A stretch of DNA of 64,000 bases from Pseudomonas maumuensis (lineage in GTDB: Bacteria; Pseudomonadota; Gammaproteobacteria; Pseudomonadales; Pseudomonadaceae), in assembly GCF_019139675.1 (NCBI RefSeq), contig NZ_CP077077.1:3720001-3784000 (forward strand), written 5' to 3'. Positions 24,552-34,500 of this stretch are shown here, one piece after another; the stretch's first letter is position 1, and every line of letters starts with the position of its first letter. The notes below the pieces were generated by a model. The model was not told the origin of the DNA, made no database searches, and was given only the letters and a program-made list of their open reading frames with translations. The position numbers and the translations under genes are program-made.

Positions 24552-25469
24552 ATGCAAGCACTCCTGCAAGAGATCCTCGACCACGTCCGCCCCCTGCTCG
24601 TCCAGGGCCAGGTGGCGCAGTACATTCCCGCCCTCGCCCAGGTCGACCCCAACCAGCTGGGCATCGCCGTGCAGAGCCTGGACGGTCAGCTGCACTGCGC
24701 CGGGGACGCGCGCACGCCGTTCTCGATCCAGAGCATCTCCAAGGTGTTCAGCCTGGTGCAGGCGATCAATCACAGCGGCGAGGACATCTGGTCGCGGCTG
24801 GGCTACGAGCCTTCGGGGCAGGCGTTCAACTCGCTGGTGCAGCTGGAGGTGGAAAAGGGCCGCCCGCGCAACCCGTTCATCAATGCCGGGGCGCTGGTGA
24901 TCTGCGACATCAACCAATCGCGCTATGCCACGCCTACCCTGTCGATGCGCGATTTCGTCCGCCGCCTGGCGGCCAACCCGCGTATCGTCAGCGACACGGT
25001 GGTGGCCGAGTCGGAGTACCAGCACCGCGCTCGCAATGCGGCCATGGCCTACCTGATGCAGGCCTTCGGCAACTTCCACAACGATGTCGACGCGGTGCTG
25101 CGCAGCTATTTCCACCACTGCGCGCTGTCGATGAGCTGCGCCGACGTCGCCCGTGGCTTCGCCTTCCTGGCCAACAGCGGCTACTGCCCGCACAGCGGTG
25201 AGCAGGTGCTCAGCCCACGCCAGGCACAGCAGGTGAACGCGATCATGGCCACCAGCGGGCTGTATGACGAGGCCGGCAATTTCGCCTACCGGGTCGGCCT
25301 GCCGGGCAAGAGCGGCGTGGGCGGCGGCATCGTCGCGGTGGTGCCGGGGCGCTACAGCATCTGTGTGTGGTCGCCGGCGCTGAACGCCTCGGGCAACTCG
25401 CTGGCGGGGTTGCGGGTTCTGGAGCTGTTGAGCGAGCGGATTACCGGGTCGGTGTTTTCGGCGGTCTGA
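24552..25469 (+). CDS. glsA: glutaminase A
   Basis: 305-residue serine-dependent glutaminase (deaminates glutamine to glutamate and ammonia), beta-lactamase-like fold. Motifs: [18 protein letters not shown] with the Ser-x-x-Lys pair, [54 protein letters not shown] and [18 protein letters not shown]. Length matches the GlsA family (~300-310). The ATG at 24552 begins the conserved MQALLQEI helix; an upstream in-frame ATG at 24468 adds 28 unlikely residues. It is convergent with the AraC-type gene and stands alone. Possible roles are nitrogen supply and acid resistance. Confidence 0.95.
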   Translation: MQALLQEILDHVRPLLVQGQVAQYIPALAQVDPNQLGIAVQSLDGQLHCAGDARTPFSIQSISKVFSLVQAINHSGEDIWSRLGYEPSGQAFNSLVQLEVEKGRPRNPFINAGALVICDINQSRYATPTLSMRDFVRRLAANPRIVSDTVVAESEYQHRARNAAMAYLMQAFGNFHNDVDAVLRSYFHHCALSMSCADVARGFAFLANSGYCPHSGEQVLSPRQAQQVNAIMATSGLYDEAGNFAYRVGLPGKSGVGGGIVAVVPGRYSICVWSPALNASGNSLAGLRVLELLSERITGSVFSAV

Positions 25470-25482
25470 GCGAAGTCGTCGC

Positions 25483-26514
25483 CTAAGGAGGGCTTTCGCG
25501 CCAGGCCGACGGGCTCACGCCGGTCCAGCGTTTGAACGCCCGGCGAAAACCGCGCACATCGCTGTAGCCCAGCGTCTCGGCGATGCGCTCGATGGCCATC
25601 CGCGGGTTGCCCAGCAGGCTCATCGCCCGCGCCTGGCGCACCTGCTCCTGCAAGCCGTCAAAGGTCATGCCGTGCTCGTTCAGATGCCGGCGCAGGGTGC
25701 GGCTGCTCATGTTCAGGTCAGCGGCGACGCTATCGATACGGCAGCCCTGGGGCAAGTCGCGGGCGATGGCGCGCTCCACGGTCTGCAGCAGGCTGGCCTT
25801 GTGCTGCAGCGGCGCGCATTCCATCTCCAGCAGGGTGAGTGCCTGGCGCAAGGCCACGGGCTGATGGCCCGGCAAGGGCTGGTCCAGCCAGTGGCTGGCG
25901 ATCACCATGCGGTTGTGCAGGCAACCGAACGCCACCTCAGGGCCCAACAGGCTAGCGTAGGCCTCCAGGTAGACCGGCGCGGCATGGGTGAACTCGAAGC
26001 GCAGCGGCGCGAAGCCGGTGCCGATCAGCGCCCGGCTGTAGACCATCAGGCTGGCGAAGAACTCTTCCACCGCGAACACCTGGATATCGGCATAGGGCAA
26101 CCGGCATTCGACCTCGACGAAGGTCTCCCGCTCGCCCTCATGCAGGCTGTATACCGCGATGCCGCCGCTGGTGTGCTGATAGCGCGCGCCCACCTCGAAG
26201 GCATCGCGCAGGGTCCGGCACAGCGACAGCACATGCCCCAGCAGGCCCAAGGTACCCAGCACATTGCGATGCCCGACCCATAACCCCAGCCCCTGCCCGG
26301 GCAGGGCCTCCAGGGTGCGACGGATCAGCGTCACCGCCTGACGGCAGGCGATGCGCTGGGCCGGGTCCTGCAGCTCACCGGGGGTGAAACCCAGGCCGCG
26401 ACACAGCCGCTCGCCGTCAAGGCCACGATCGCTGGCGAGCTGGATCAGCGTCTGCAACATGAAAGGCGAGGCCAGCGCCTGGTCCAGCTGCGGGTCGAGG
26501 GGGGTATGGGGCAT
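25483..26514 (-). CDS. AraC-family transcriptional regulator
   Basis: 343-residue regulator. The N-terminal ~190 residues are the arabinose-binding-type domain (AraC_binding_2: TLIRRTLEALPGQGLGLWVGHRNVLGTLGLLGHVLSLCRTLRDAF), the type found in OruR- and ToxR-like pseudomonad regulators. The C-terminal ~100 residues carry the double helix-turn-helix (SVAADLNMSSRTLRRHLNEHGMTFDGLQEQVRQARAMSLL, IAETLGYSDVRGFRRAFKRWTGVSPSAWR). GGGAG lies 8 bases before the ATG. It is divergent from the outer-membrane MetA-like gene across 232 bases, so regulating that gene is a reasonable guess. Confidence 0.93.
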   Translation of the reverse strand: MPHTPLDPQLDQALASPFMLQTLIQLASDRGLDGERLCRGLGFTPGELQDPAQRIACRQAVTLIRRTLEALPGQGLGLWVGHRNVLGTLGLLGHVLSLCRTLRDAFEVGARYQHTSGGIAVYSLHEGERETFVEVECRLPYADIQVFAVEEFFASLMVYSRALIGTGFAPLRFEFTHAAPVYLEAYASLLGPEVAFGCLHNRMVIASHWLDQPLPGHQPVALRQALTLLEMECAPLQHKASLLQTVERAIARDLPQGCRIDSVAADLNMSSRTLRRHLNEHGMTFDGLQEQVRQARAMSLLGNPRMAIERIAETLGYSDVRGFRRAFKRWTGVSPSAWRESPP

Positions 26515-26746
26515 GGCGACGACTCCCGAACCGAGACGCCTGGATTCTTGTTGTCGGGGCTGCGCTCGGCGCCGTCATCATATCGCGCAGGAGAAGGCCC
26601 TGGCGGCGAGAGTAACAAAATATTGCAGAGTGTCCGGCAAAGCCCCCCTGCCTGGCCGGTACGGCCCTGCATCCCCGGGCGGCCAGCGCTTATTTGTATA
26701 GGGCAGCCGACGCCGCTCGCCCACAACAACAAGAACGAGCCCGACC

Positions 26747-27694
26747 ATGACCCCGACCCGCCGCCCCTGGCTGCCCCCGGCAGCCGCCTGCATGCTCAGC
26801 GCCAGCCTCGCACTCCCAGCCCACGCCACCGAGAACGGTGTCGACAACATCGGCCCCGGCACCGACGGTTTCTTCGTCCTGCCGCTGAACGTCGACCAAC
26901 TGCCGGAGCACATGTTCGCCTTCAACCTGTACTACAACCACTACCAGGCGCGGAAGCTGGATATCAGCTCGCTCGGTGGCAAGGTGCCGCAGGTGAAGAT
27001 CACCTCCGACGCGATCATCCCGCGGCTGGACTATCTCAGCCCGCTGCGCGTGTTCGGCGGTCGCCTCGGCGGCTACGTGGCACAGCCCTACATGCGCCAG
27101 CAAGTGGCGATGTTCGGCCAGCGCAGCCGCCACGAAAGCCAGGGCGACGTTACGGTCGCACCAATCATCCTCTGGGACCTCGGCCCACGCCTGACCCTGG
27201 GCGCGGCGCTGGAGATCACCCTGCCCACCGGCGACTACGAGGCCACGCGCCTGGCCAACACCAGCAACAACTTCTACACCTACAAGCCTCTGTTGTCGGC
27301 GACCTGGCTGCCCAGCGAACGCAGCGAGCTGTCGGTCAAGGCTACCTACAGCTTCAATGAAGAGAATCACGACACCGACTACCGCTCGGGTCAGCTGTTC
27401 CATTTCGACTATTCAGCCAGCTACCGGGTGACCGACAACCTGCGCCTGGGGGTCAATGGCTACTACGTGAAGCAGACCACCGACGACAAGCAGTTCGGTC
27501 GAACCGTGAGTTTCATGGGCGAGGATGTCGATGACGGTGTGCGTGGCCAGGTGTTCGCCATCGGCCCGGCGCTGCATTACACCTTCCTCGAGTACGCCAG
27601 CATCGAGGCGCGCTGGGCCAAGGAGTTCGCGGTGCAGAACAGGCCGGAGGGCGAGATGCTGTGGGTCAAGCTGAGCTTGCCGTTCAGTTTGTGA
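26747..27694 (+). CDS. outer-membrane protein, phenol-degradation MetA-like
   Basis: 315-residue exported beta-barrel-type protein: signal peptide (~1-27, ending LPAHA), then the ENGVDNIGPGTDGFFVLPLNVDQLPEH opening and alternating strands that define the MetA-pathway phenol-degradation (Phenol_MetA_deg) family, closing with FLEYASIEARWAKEFAVQ and WVKLSLPFSL. Members are thought to be channels for hydrophobic or aromatic substrates. It is divergent from the AraC-type regulator. No catabolic enzymes adjoin it, so the substrate is unknown. A REP-type repeat pair follows the stop. Confidence 0.88.
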   Translation: MTPTRRPWLPPAAACMLSASLALPAHATENGVDNIGPGTDGFFVLPLNVDQLPEHMFAFNLYYNHYQARKLDISSLGGKVPQVKITSDAIIPRLDYLSPLRVFGGRLGGYVAQPYMRQQVAMFGQRSRHESQGDVTVAPIILWDLGPRLTLGAALEITLPTGDYEATRLANTSNNFYTYKPLLSATWLPSERSELSVKATYSFNEENHDTDYRSGQLFHFDYSASYRVTDNLRLGVNGYYVKQTTDDKQFGRTVSFMGEDVDDGVRGQVFAIGPALHYTFLEYASIEARWAKEFAVQNRPEGEMLWVKLSLPFSL

Positions 27695-27740
27695 TGCTCG
27701 CTTCTGAAGCTATCAATGACCCTTTATTGAACGTGACCCT

Positions 27741-27800
27741 GTGGGAGCGACGGTCTTGTGTTGTTTGTAAGGGCCTCATCGCTGGCAAGCCAGCTCCCAC
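27741..27800. repeat. REP-type inverted repeat
   Basis: GTGGGAGC at 27741 and GCTCCCAC ending at 27800 bracket the GCTGGCAAGCCAGC element, the typical Pseudomonas REP core. It may also help terminate the upstream gene. Confidence 0.65.
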
Positions 27801-27835
27801 AGGGACGACGCTTGGCTCGAGGGCCGCGCGGTCGG

Positions 27836-27920
27836 TGTGGGAGCCGGCTTGCCGGCGATCACCGGCAACGCCGGTGCCCGACAACGCGGTGCCTGCATCG
27901 CCGGCAAGCCGGCTCCCACA
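27836..27920. repeat. REP pair (REPIN-like), head to head
   Basis: Two nearly perfect inverted copies of TGTGGGAGCCGGCTTGCCGG (27836 onward, and its complement ending at 27920) surround a ~40-base spacer. This is the REP-doublet arrangement mobilised by RAYT transposases; no RAYT gene is in the window. Confidence 0.75.
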
Positions 27921-27971
27921 GGAATGACTATTCATACAGCAACAGCACAGCCTGAGCGATCCCCCTGGCGC

Positions 27972-29249
27972 TCACGCATACACCGGCCATCTCTCTACGA
28001 TCCGCCCCTCGCGCACCGCCAGCAGGTCGCCGAACTGCAGCAGTATCGCCTCGGACTGGGTAGGTCGCAGGAACACCTGGTCGTCGACCTGCAACCCGAC
28101 CGCGGCCGAGCCATTGAGCATTTCCTGGTTGGAGCTGCGCCCGTACAGGCCGTTGAAACGCAGGCCCCGGGGCGACTCCGGCTCGGCCAGCCAGTTGCCG
28201 CCATAAATGAAGAAGGTTTCGCGCTGATTGGGATCCCACCAGGCAAACAACGCCGACTTGCCGTCCAGCGCCGGGATCTGCACAGCCCCCGTGCGCTTGA
28301 TCACCGGCGTGGCGATGTAGGCCGCAGGCATGTGGTCCTGCAGCGACGGCAGGTCATAGTGGCTGGGCTTGAGCAATGCCGAGCCCACCGACACCTCGCT
28401 GCTGGTGCGCTCGTGTTCGTGCATGCGATAGCTCGGGCTGCCGGCAGTGTTGAGCGTCAGGTCCGTGCGCCACAGCCCGGGATAACGGCTACGGGCATGC
28501 TCGACGAAACCGTCGTACGCCCCCATGACCTTGGCGAACAGCGCCTCGGGTGAACCCAGGATGCCCGGCACACCCATGCCGACAAAGGGGTCGTAGCCCA
28601 TGAAGCCGGCGAAGGTCAGGTGCTGGGGGTTGGCGGCGATGATGGCGAGCATCCGCTCCAGCTCCGCCACATCCTTTACCCCGCCACGGTGCAGGCCGAC
28701 ATCCAGCTCGATATTGATCCGCAGACGTGTGCCCAGCCCCTGGGCCAACGCCAGGTACTGTTGCAGGCGCTCGGGGGTGTCGAGCAGCCATTGCAACTGC
28801 CTGGCCGGATCGAAAGCGCCGCGGTGCGCTTCGTAGAACAGCTGCGCCGAACGCACCGGCAACGGTTTGCCGAGCAGGATATCGGCCTCGGCAAAGCGCA
28901 CGGCGTCAAGGTTGAGGAACGGCTGGTGGAAGGACATCAAGCGGCCGGTGCCGGCGCGCCGGGCGATGTAGTCGAGCAACTGCGGCGAAGGCAGCGACTT
29001 TTCCACCAGGCGCAGGTGCTTGCCGGCGCGACGCACCGACTGGGTCACCACGTCGATGTTGTGGTCCAGGCGGTCGAGGTCGATCAGCATCACCGGGCGC
29101 ATCGGCCCGTGCTCGCGCAGTTCGCGCTGCAGCCTGGCGAAATAGTCGCTGTGCGGCGCGCCTTGTGCGCCGGGGCGCAGCCAGGCGCCGGCGGCGGCCA
29201 GCAGCACGCCGGCACCGGCGGCGCCAACCAGGAATCTGCGTCTGTTCAT
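27972..29249 (-). CDS. Tat-exported DSD1/D-threonine-aldolase-type PLP enzyme
   Basis: 425-residue protein of the DSD1 family (alanine racemase-like N-terminal barrel plus D-serine dehydratase-like C-terminal domain). It has an N-terminal twin-arginine signal MNRRRFLVGAAGAGVLLAAAGAWL. The barrel starts with PVMLIDLDRLDHNIDVVTQSVRRAGKHLRLVEKS, where the PLP lysine lies in the RLVEKSLPSPQLL segment; TRLRINIELDVGLHRGG and FAGFMGYDPFVG follow. Tat export fits a cofactor loaded in the cytoplasm. It is the third gene of a minus-strand set with a lactone oxidase and cytochrome c, with a 9-base gap to the oxidase. A D-hydroxy- or D-beta-hydroxyamino acid substrate is plausible but unproven. Confidence 0.88.
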   Translation of the reverse strand: MNRRRFLVGAAGAGVLLAAAGAWLRPGAQGAPHSDYFARLQRELREHGPMRPVMLIDLDRLDHNIDVVTQSVRRAGKHLRLVEKSLPSPQLLDYIARRAGTGRLMSFHQPFLNLDAVRFAEADILLGKPLPVRSAQLFYEAHRGAFDPARQLQWLLDTPERLQQYLALAQGLGTRLRINIELDVGLHRGGVKDVAELERMLAIIAANPQHLTFAGFMGYDPFVGMGVPGILGSPEALFAKVMGAYDGFVEHARSRYPGLWRTDLTLNTAGSPSYRMHEHERTSSEVSVGSALLKPSHYDLPSLQDHMPAAYIATPVIKRTGAVQIPALDGKSALFAWWDPNQRETFFIYGGNWLAEPESPRGLRFNGLYGRSSNQEMLNGSAAVGLQVDDQVFLRPTQSEAILLQFGDLLAVREGRIVERWPVYA

Positions 29250-29258
29250 CTACACCTC

Positions 29259-30656
29259 CTAGTGGGCCACGCCCAGGATCGAGGCCAGGTGGGCATTGAG
29301 GAACTTGCCGGTCGGGTCCAACGCCTGGCGTACCTCGGTAAAGTCTTTCCAGCGCGGATACAACGGTTGCAGGGTGCGCGCATTGAGGGTGTGCAGCTTG
29401 CCCCAGTGCGGGCGCCCGGCGTACTTCCAGAAGATCGGCTCGATGGCGGCGAAGAAGTTGTGGTGGTCCATGCTGTAGTGCTGATGCACCGAGATCGAGC
29501 AGCTGTCGCGCCCTTCGAACATGCTCAGCGGGATATCGTCGGCCTTGACGTAGCGGTACTCGATGGGGAACCAGGTGCGCAGGTCGCGCTCGCGGATCAG
29601 CGCGAGGATCTCCCGCAGGCAGGCAGGCCCCTGCTCGGCGGGCACCGAGTACTCCATCTCGTTGAAGCGCACGTTGCGCACATTGGCGAAGATCGCGTAC
29701 GAGTCATCGACCCGCTCGTCGAAGCTGGCGACATGCCGCAGGCTGTTGAGCAACGCCCGCCGCGCGGCGGGAAAGTCACTGCCGTACTTGTCGAGCTTCT
29801 CGATCAGGCTGACGAACTCATTGCCGCCTTCACTCGCCGGGTCCCGGGCGGCGGTCGGTGCATCCTCGGTTTCGTTGAGGGCGATGGACAACGCGTAGTC
29901 GGAGTGGGTGATCACCAGCATTTCCCAGTGCTGGTTTTCGCGGGTGTTCTTTTCCACTTCCTCGAGCAATTCGTCGGTACGGGCGATCCACTGCCGCTCG
30001 CGCAGGCGGAAGGCCTCGCGGTTCTGCAGGCGGATGCGCGTGGCCACGCCCAATGCGCCGAGCGACACCCGCGCCGCGGCGAACACTTCAGGGTGCCTGC
30101 GGCTGTCGCAGTCGAGCACTTCACCGCTGGCCGTGACCAGTTGCAGGCCGCTGACCCGTGAAGAATACGAACCGAAGCCGACGCCGGTGCCATGGGTCGA
30201 GGTGGCGATCGCGCCAGCCAGGGTCTGGTAATCGATGTCGGCCATGTTCGGCAGCGCCTGGCCCACCGCCTTGAGCGCCGCGCCCATCGACGCCATCGGC
30301 GTGCCGGCGGCGAACTCGGCCTGCAGCGTGGCCGGGTCGTGATCGAGCAGGCCGCTGAAGTGACCGAGCGACACCAGGGTGCCATCGGTTGGCACCAGGG
30401 CGCTGAAGGAATGCGCCGAGCCGACCGGGCGTACTTTGCCGGTGGCCTGGCCGATGACCTGGACCAACTCGTCCAGGCTCTGCGGCGCCAGCCGCGCTTC
30501 GGGCAGGCAGCTCTGCGCGCCGGACCAGTTGCGCCAGGGAATCAGCCGTGGCGCGCGCAACAGCTGCGCCAGCGCCGGGTTGCCGGACAGCGCCAGCAAG
30601 GCGCAGGCCGCGCCCGCCTGTTGCAGCCAGCGGCGTCGAGAGAGGTGGATCGCCAT
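29259..30656 (-). CDS. Tat-exported FAD-linked oxidase, D-arabinono-1,4-lactone oxidase family
   Basis: 465-residue protein with a twin-arginine signal (MAIHLSRRRWLQQAGAACALLALSGNPALA). The FAD-binding PCMH domain spans ~40-210 (SLDELVQVIGQATGKVRPVGSAHSFSALVPTDGTLVSL, DYQTLAGAIATSTHGTGVGFGSYSSRVSGLQLV), followed by an ALO-type C-terminal domain (CSISVHQHYSMDHHNFFAAIEPIFWKYAGRPHWGKLHTLNA), where the HWGK signature of aldonolactone oxidases is clear. It is the middle gene between the cytochrome c lipoprotein and the PLP enzyme. Expected reaction: oxidation of a sugar lactone or alditol with electrons passing to a periplasmic acceptor such as the neighbouring cytochrome. Confidence 0.92.
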   Translation of the reverse strand: MAIHLSRRRWLQQAGAACALLALSGNPALAQLLRAPRLIPWRNWSGAQSCLPEARLAPQSLDELVQVIGQATGKVRPVGSAHSFSALVPTDGTLVSLGHFSGLLDHDPATLQAEFAAGTPMASMGAALKAVGQALPNMADIDYQTLAGAIATSTHGTGVGFGSYSSRVSGLQLVTASGEVLDCDSRRHPEVFAAARVSLGALGVATRIRLQNREAFRLRERQWIARTDELLEEVEKNTRENQHWEMLVITHSDYALSIALNETEDAPTAARDPASEGGNEFVSLIEKLDKYGSDFPAARRALLNSLRHVASFDERVDDSYAIFANVRNVRFNEMEYSVPAEQGPACLREILALIRERDLRTWFPIEYRYVKADDIPLSMFEGRDSCSISVHQHYSMDHHNFFAAIEPIFWKYAGRPHWGKLHTLNARTLQPLYPRWKDFTEVRQALDPTGKFLNAHLASILGVAH

Positions 30657-30671
30657 GGGGATACCTTGCGT

Positions 30672-31028
30672 TCAGTGGAGGGGCTGGCCGGCCATGTAGC
30701 CGATCAGGGCCAGGAACTGTGCCTCGGAGCACTGCATGCACAGGCCCATGGGCGGCATGCCCTGGTAGCCGTTGATGCTGTGATCGAGCAGGCGCTCCGT
30801 ACCCTGGGCAAGGCGTGGCGCCCAGGCCGCCGTGTCGCCGGCCAGGGGGGCACCGGAAGCCGGGTTGGCGTGGCAGGTCTTGCAGGTGCTGGCATAGAGC
30901 GCGGCCAACGCCGGGTCGGTGGGGGCGGCCCGGGTGGCAGCAGGTTCGCTGTCGTCCCGGCAACCGCCGAGCAGCAAGGCCAGGGTGGTCAGGGCGGCTG
31001 CGCGCAGCAGCGGTGGAAAAAGCGGCAT
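30672..31028 (-). CDS. c-type cytochrome lipoprotein
   Basis: 118-residue protein with a lipoprotein signal (MPLFPPLLRAAALTTLALLLGGC) and one class I haem site (YASTCKTCHANPASGAPLAGD) with the axial Met probably in YQGMPPMGLC. The start at 31028 has AGGGGAG upstream and begins the signal; the frame is open to 31154. Two extra cysteines (GLCMQCSEAQF) are present. It is the first gene of the three-gene set and the natural electron acceptor for the FAD oxidase encoded 16 bases downstream. Confidence 0.9.
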   Translation of the reverse strand: MPLFPPLLRAAALTTLALLLGGCRDDSEPAATRAAPTDPALAALYASTCKTCHANPASGAPLAGDTAAWAPRLAQGTERLLDHSINGYQGMPPMGLCMQCSEAQFLALIGYMAGQPLH

Positions 31029-31228
31029 GGTGCTCCCCTCTTCTACCGTGCGTGGGCACGGCGTTTTCTTGTGGTGGGTAGGGGCAACAGTAAGGCGGGA
31101 ACAGGCTGGCGGTTCAGGGCATTGGCGGCCAGCGAGGGGGGTGGGATCGGACAATCCTGCAAGGCCCCTTCAGCGCAGGCCTTTGAAGATCCTCGGACGT
31201 GGTAGGGATCACATCAGGGTTGCCAGGT

Positions 31229-31315
31229 GCTCGTCGCAACCCTTGCGGCGCCTAGCAGACCGAGCGCCGCCCGCGCGGCGCATCGCGGATGAATCCGCTC
31301 CTACATTCGTTGCAA
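31229..31315 (+). repeat. palindromic intergenic repeat, copy 1
   Basis: Contains GAGCGCCGCCCGCGCGGCGC followed by ATCGCGGATGAATCCGCTCC. The same ~60-base block returns in inverted orientation at 31448-31540, and the GAGCGCCGCCCGCGCGGCG core also at 38660-38709. Confidence 0.75.
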
Positions 31316-31447
31316 CGTACCGAACCTGTCAGGCCATGGCTGCCAGCCTTGGCGCAAGGCTTGAGACAGGTGGGGCGGCAGCAATGCCCACCGAAAAATC
31401 GCGTCAAGCACACAAGGCTAACAACCATGGCCTATCAGGCATGGCCA

Positions 31448-31540
31448 CGTTGCAACAAATGTAGGAGCGGATTCATCCGCGATGCGCCGCGCGGGCGGCG
31501 CTCGATCTCACAGGCGCGGCAACTCTAACGTCGAACACCT
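31448..31540 (-). repeat. palindromic intergenic repeat, copy 2 (inverted)
   Basis: Inverted copy of the 31229-31315 element with near-identical core and GGAGCGGATTCATCCGCGAT arm; the two could form a long cruciform around the ~130-base spacer. Confidence 0.75.
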
Positions 31541-31581
31541 TGAAAAGCCTTGCCCCGCGATAGACCGCAGGGCGTGCCCCG

Positions 31582-34500
31582 TCAGCCCTTGTTGGTCAGG
31601 CCATCAAGCTGACCTTCGACCGTCACCGGCCCGACCTTCAACTTGCCGTCATCCAGCGACACGCTGGGCAGGCCGGCTTCAGGCAGCTTGGGCAGGTCGA
31701 GGGTGGCCTTGACCTGATATCCGAGCGGCTTCACCTCGGCCCCGACCATATTCCCACCCTGCTCCACGCTTTTGACCTGCAGCCCCAGCTCGCGCTGCGC
31801 CGTAATACCCGACGCCTCACCGACCCCGGCCTTGCGCACGAACTCCCCCTGGGCATTGAACGACGGCGTGTAGCCGAAGGCGGGCTTGGCTTCGCCCTCC
31901 TTGGCCTCGCCCGGTTTGCCGACAAGGCCGGCGCCCAGGTCGAGACGTACCGAGGTGGTGGTGTCCTGACGCTCCTGGATGCTGAGCCCGCCGTCGAACT
32001 TGCCGCCGATGTGCTGGCCTTCGACACGCGCGCCGCTCAGTTGCGCCGCGCCCGTGCTGTTCAACGCCACCGTGTCGGCGGCGATCCGGCTGTTCTGCTG
32101 GGTGGTGCCCTGCAGATGATCCACATGCACCTTGCCGCCGAGGTCGAAGTCATGGGACGCAGTGGCCTGCTGATCGGCGTCGGCCGGGGTATTGCGGCTC
32201 AGGTTGCCGCCGGCCTTCAGCTCGACGCCCCAGTTGTTGCGGCTCTGGGTGGACTGCGCCGACTCCAGCGCCAGGCCACCCTCGCCTGCGCTGACGTTGA
32301 CGCCCGCAGCTGCGACCTGCGTGCCCTGCAGATGCACCGACTGGCCGGCCAGGTCCACATTGGCGCGGCTGTTCAGCTGGCCGCCGCTCAGGGTCTGCGA
32401 GCGTTCGTTGGTCTGGCCCACATTGAAGTTACCGCCCAGCTTGCCGCTCAGGTCGCGGCCCTGTTCACCGGTGGCTGCCTTGCCGCCGAGGTTGAGACCA
32501 CCGCCCAGGTGGCTGCCGCTGACGGTCCGGGTGTCGCTGGCGGCCTGCAGGTCGAGAGCGCCACCGGCCTTGAGTTCGACCGGGCCCGCCACGTCGATGC
32601 GCGTACCTTGCAAGGTCTGGTCGCCACCGCTGCCCAACCGCACCGGGCCGCTGCCGCTGATGCTCGCCACCTGGGCCTTGCTGTCGGTACTGTGTTCGCC
32701 GGCATGGTCGAGTTGCAACCCTGCGCCCAGGTCGACCTTGTCGCCCACCGGCAAGGTGCCCACGGTCAGCGAAGCGCTGCCAGCGAGGCTGCCGGTGTCG
32801 CGACGCTCATGGTTGCTGGCCTGCTCCAGGGCCAGCTTGCCGCCGGTGTTGACGGCCACCGCGCCCTGGCCACCGTCGAGGCGGCTGCCTTCGAAGCGGG
32901 CATCGCCGTCGACCTGGATGTTCAGGCCCTGATTGCCAGTAAAGGTGCCGACCACGGCAGTGGAGCTGTCCTCAGTGAAGGATTTGCTGCCCCCCGAGCC
33001 ATTGGCGGTGACGTTCAGGTCTTCGCCGGTCTTGGTGTAGACCCGGGCGGATACATCGGCATTCACCTGCTGCTCGCTGCGGCTGTGGGTGTTGCTGGCC
33101 GCATCGGCCTGCAACGTGCCGGCCTTGACGTTCAGCGCGCCGCCGTTGGCGTTGTACTGGGTGCCCTGGTCCTTCAGCGCACCGGCTACGTCCAACCGGA
33201 CGCCCTGGCCGTTGAACTGGCTCACCACCGCGGTGCCGGTCTGCTCGCCCTGCTGCTGGCTGGTATGGCCCACGGCCAGGTCGACGCCCAGGTTCGGCGT
33301 GCCGAGCTTGCCCAGGGCGTCGGTCAGCGAGGTCTTGCCGGCAAGCACGTCCTTGACATCGCCCAGCGGCAACTTGCCGTCGAGCGCGTCCTTCACCGAC
33401 ACCTTGCCGTCCACCACATCCTTGACCACCCCGGCGATCGGCCGGGCGATGTCCTTGTACTCGACATTGACGCCGACATCCGCCGTCCAGCTGCTTTGCT
33501 GGTGGCTGTTGCTGCTGGTGTCGCGAGCCGCGCGGTTGTCCACCTGGTTGGCGCTGACGCTCAGGGTGCCGGCGCTGTTGGCCTGCGCGCCTTCGCTGGC
33601 CAGGGTGTCGGCCTTGATGGTCAAGTTGCCGGCGCTGTCGATGCCGGTGGTCTTGGCAGTGCTGCTGCTCGCGGCGTCCTGCTGGGTGGCATGGGCGAAG
33701 TCGACGCCGGCGCCGGCACGGTCGAGGCCGGCGGTGAGGTAGACGCCACCCCCGGTGTGGCTGCTGTCGCGAGACTCGCTGCGGCTGTCCTGCTCAGCCA
33801 GCAACGACACCTGCTTGCCGGCCAGGGTGGTGTCGCCTGCGGTGGACTTCACCGCTGCGCCCTTGACGGTCAGGTCACCGCCAGCCGTCAGCTGAACTTC
33901 GCTGCCGCTGAGGCTGGAACCCTGCTGGCTGACCTGGCTGCCAGTGGCGCTGTGGCGATCGCTCGCATAGCCGACACCGGCGCGATACTGCCCCGAGCCC
34001 GGCGCGGTTTCCTTGGTCGAGGCCACGAAACCACGGCTGCTGCTGGCGCTGCCGTGCTCACGGGTGTCCTGGGCCGAAGCGACCTTCAGGTCGCCCGCCG
34101 CGTCGGCGCTCAACGCGCCGGTGGCCTTGACCGTGGAGCCGACCACCTCGATGCCCTCGGCGCTGTTCAGGCCGACACTGCCACCGGCCACCAGCTCGCT
34201 GCGCACGGCGGTGCTTTCCCGGCTGTTCTGCTTGGCTTCGTTGTGGCTGACGCCGAAGAACTTGCTCTGCTGGTTCTGGCTGTCGCGCTGGTCGGTGCGC
34301 GAGGCGTTGCTGATCTGCACCTGCTTGCCGGCGATGCGGATGTCCTGGCCGCTGGTCAGCTGGGCACCTTCGGCCAGCACCGAGGCCTTGGCCCGCAGTT
34401 CGATATCGCCGCCCTTGAGCTGGCTGGTGACGCTGCGCTGGGTTTCGCTGCGGTTGTCCCAGTCGGCTTTCCAGAAGCCCTTGGTGTGCTTGCCCTGGTC

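Larger units (their letters stand above)
31029..31581. other. intergenic region with two inverted copies of a species repeat
   Basis: 553 bases with no supported gene. It contains the promoter side of the cytochrome gene at its left, two inverted copies of a ~90-base palindromic repeat, and a ~130-base non-coding segment between them. Confidence 0.7.

Noticed and set aside
21961..24561. 866-codon minus-strand open frame opposite the TonB receptor
   Set aside because: Composition (Val/Gly/Ala/His-rich) is that of an antisense shadow; the receptor on the plus strand is unambiguous.
27741..27920. Possible IS element around the REP repeats
   Set aside because: No transposase frame or target duplications; the structure is a REP/REPIN element.
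31582..32100. Contact-dependent inhibition toxin at the TpsA C-terminus
   Set aside because: No VENN-like boundary, no toxin-like domain and no small immunity gene downstream.
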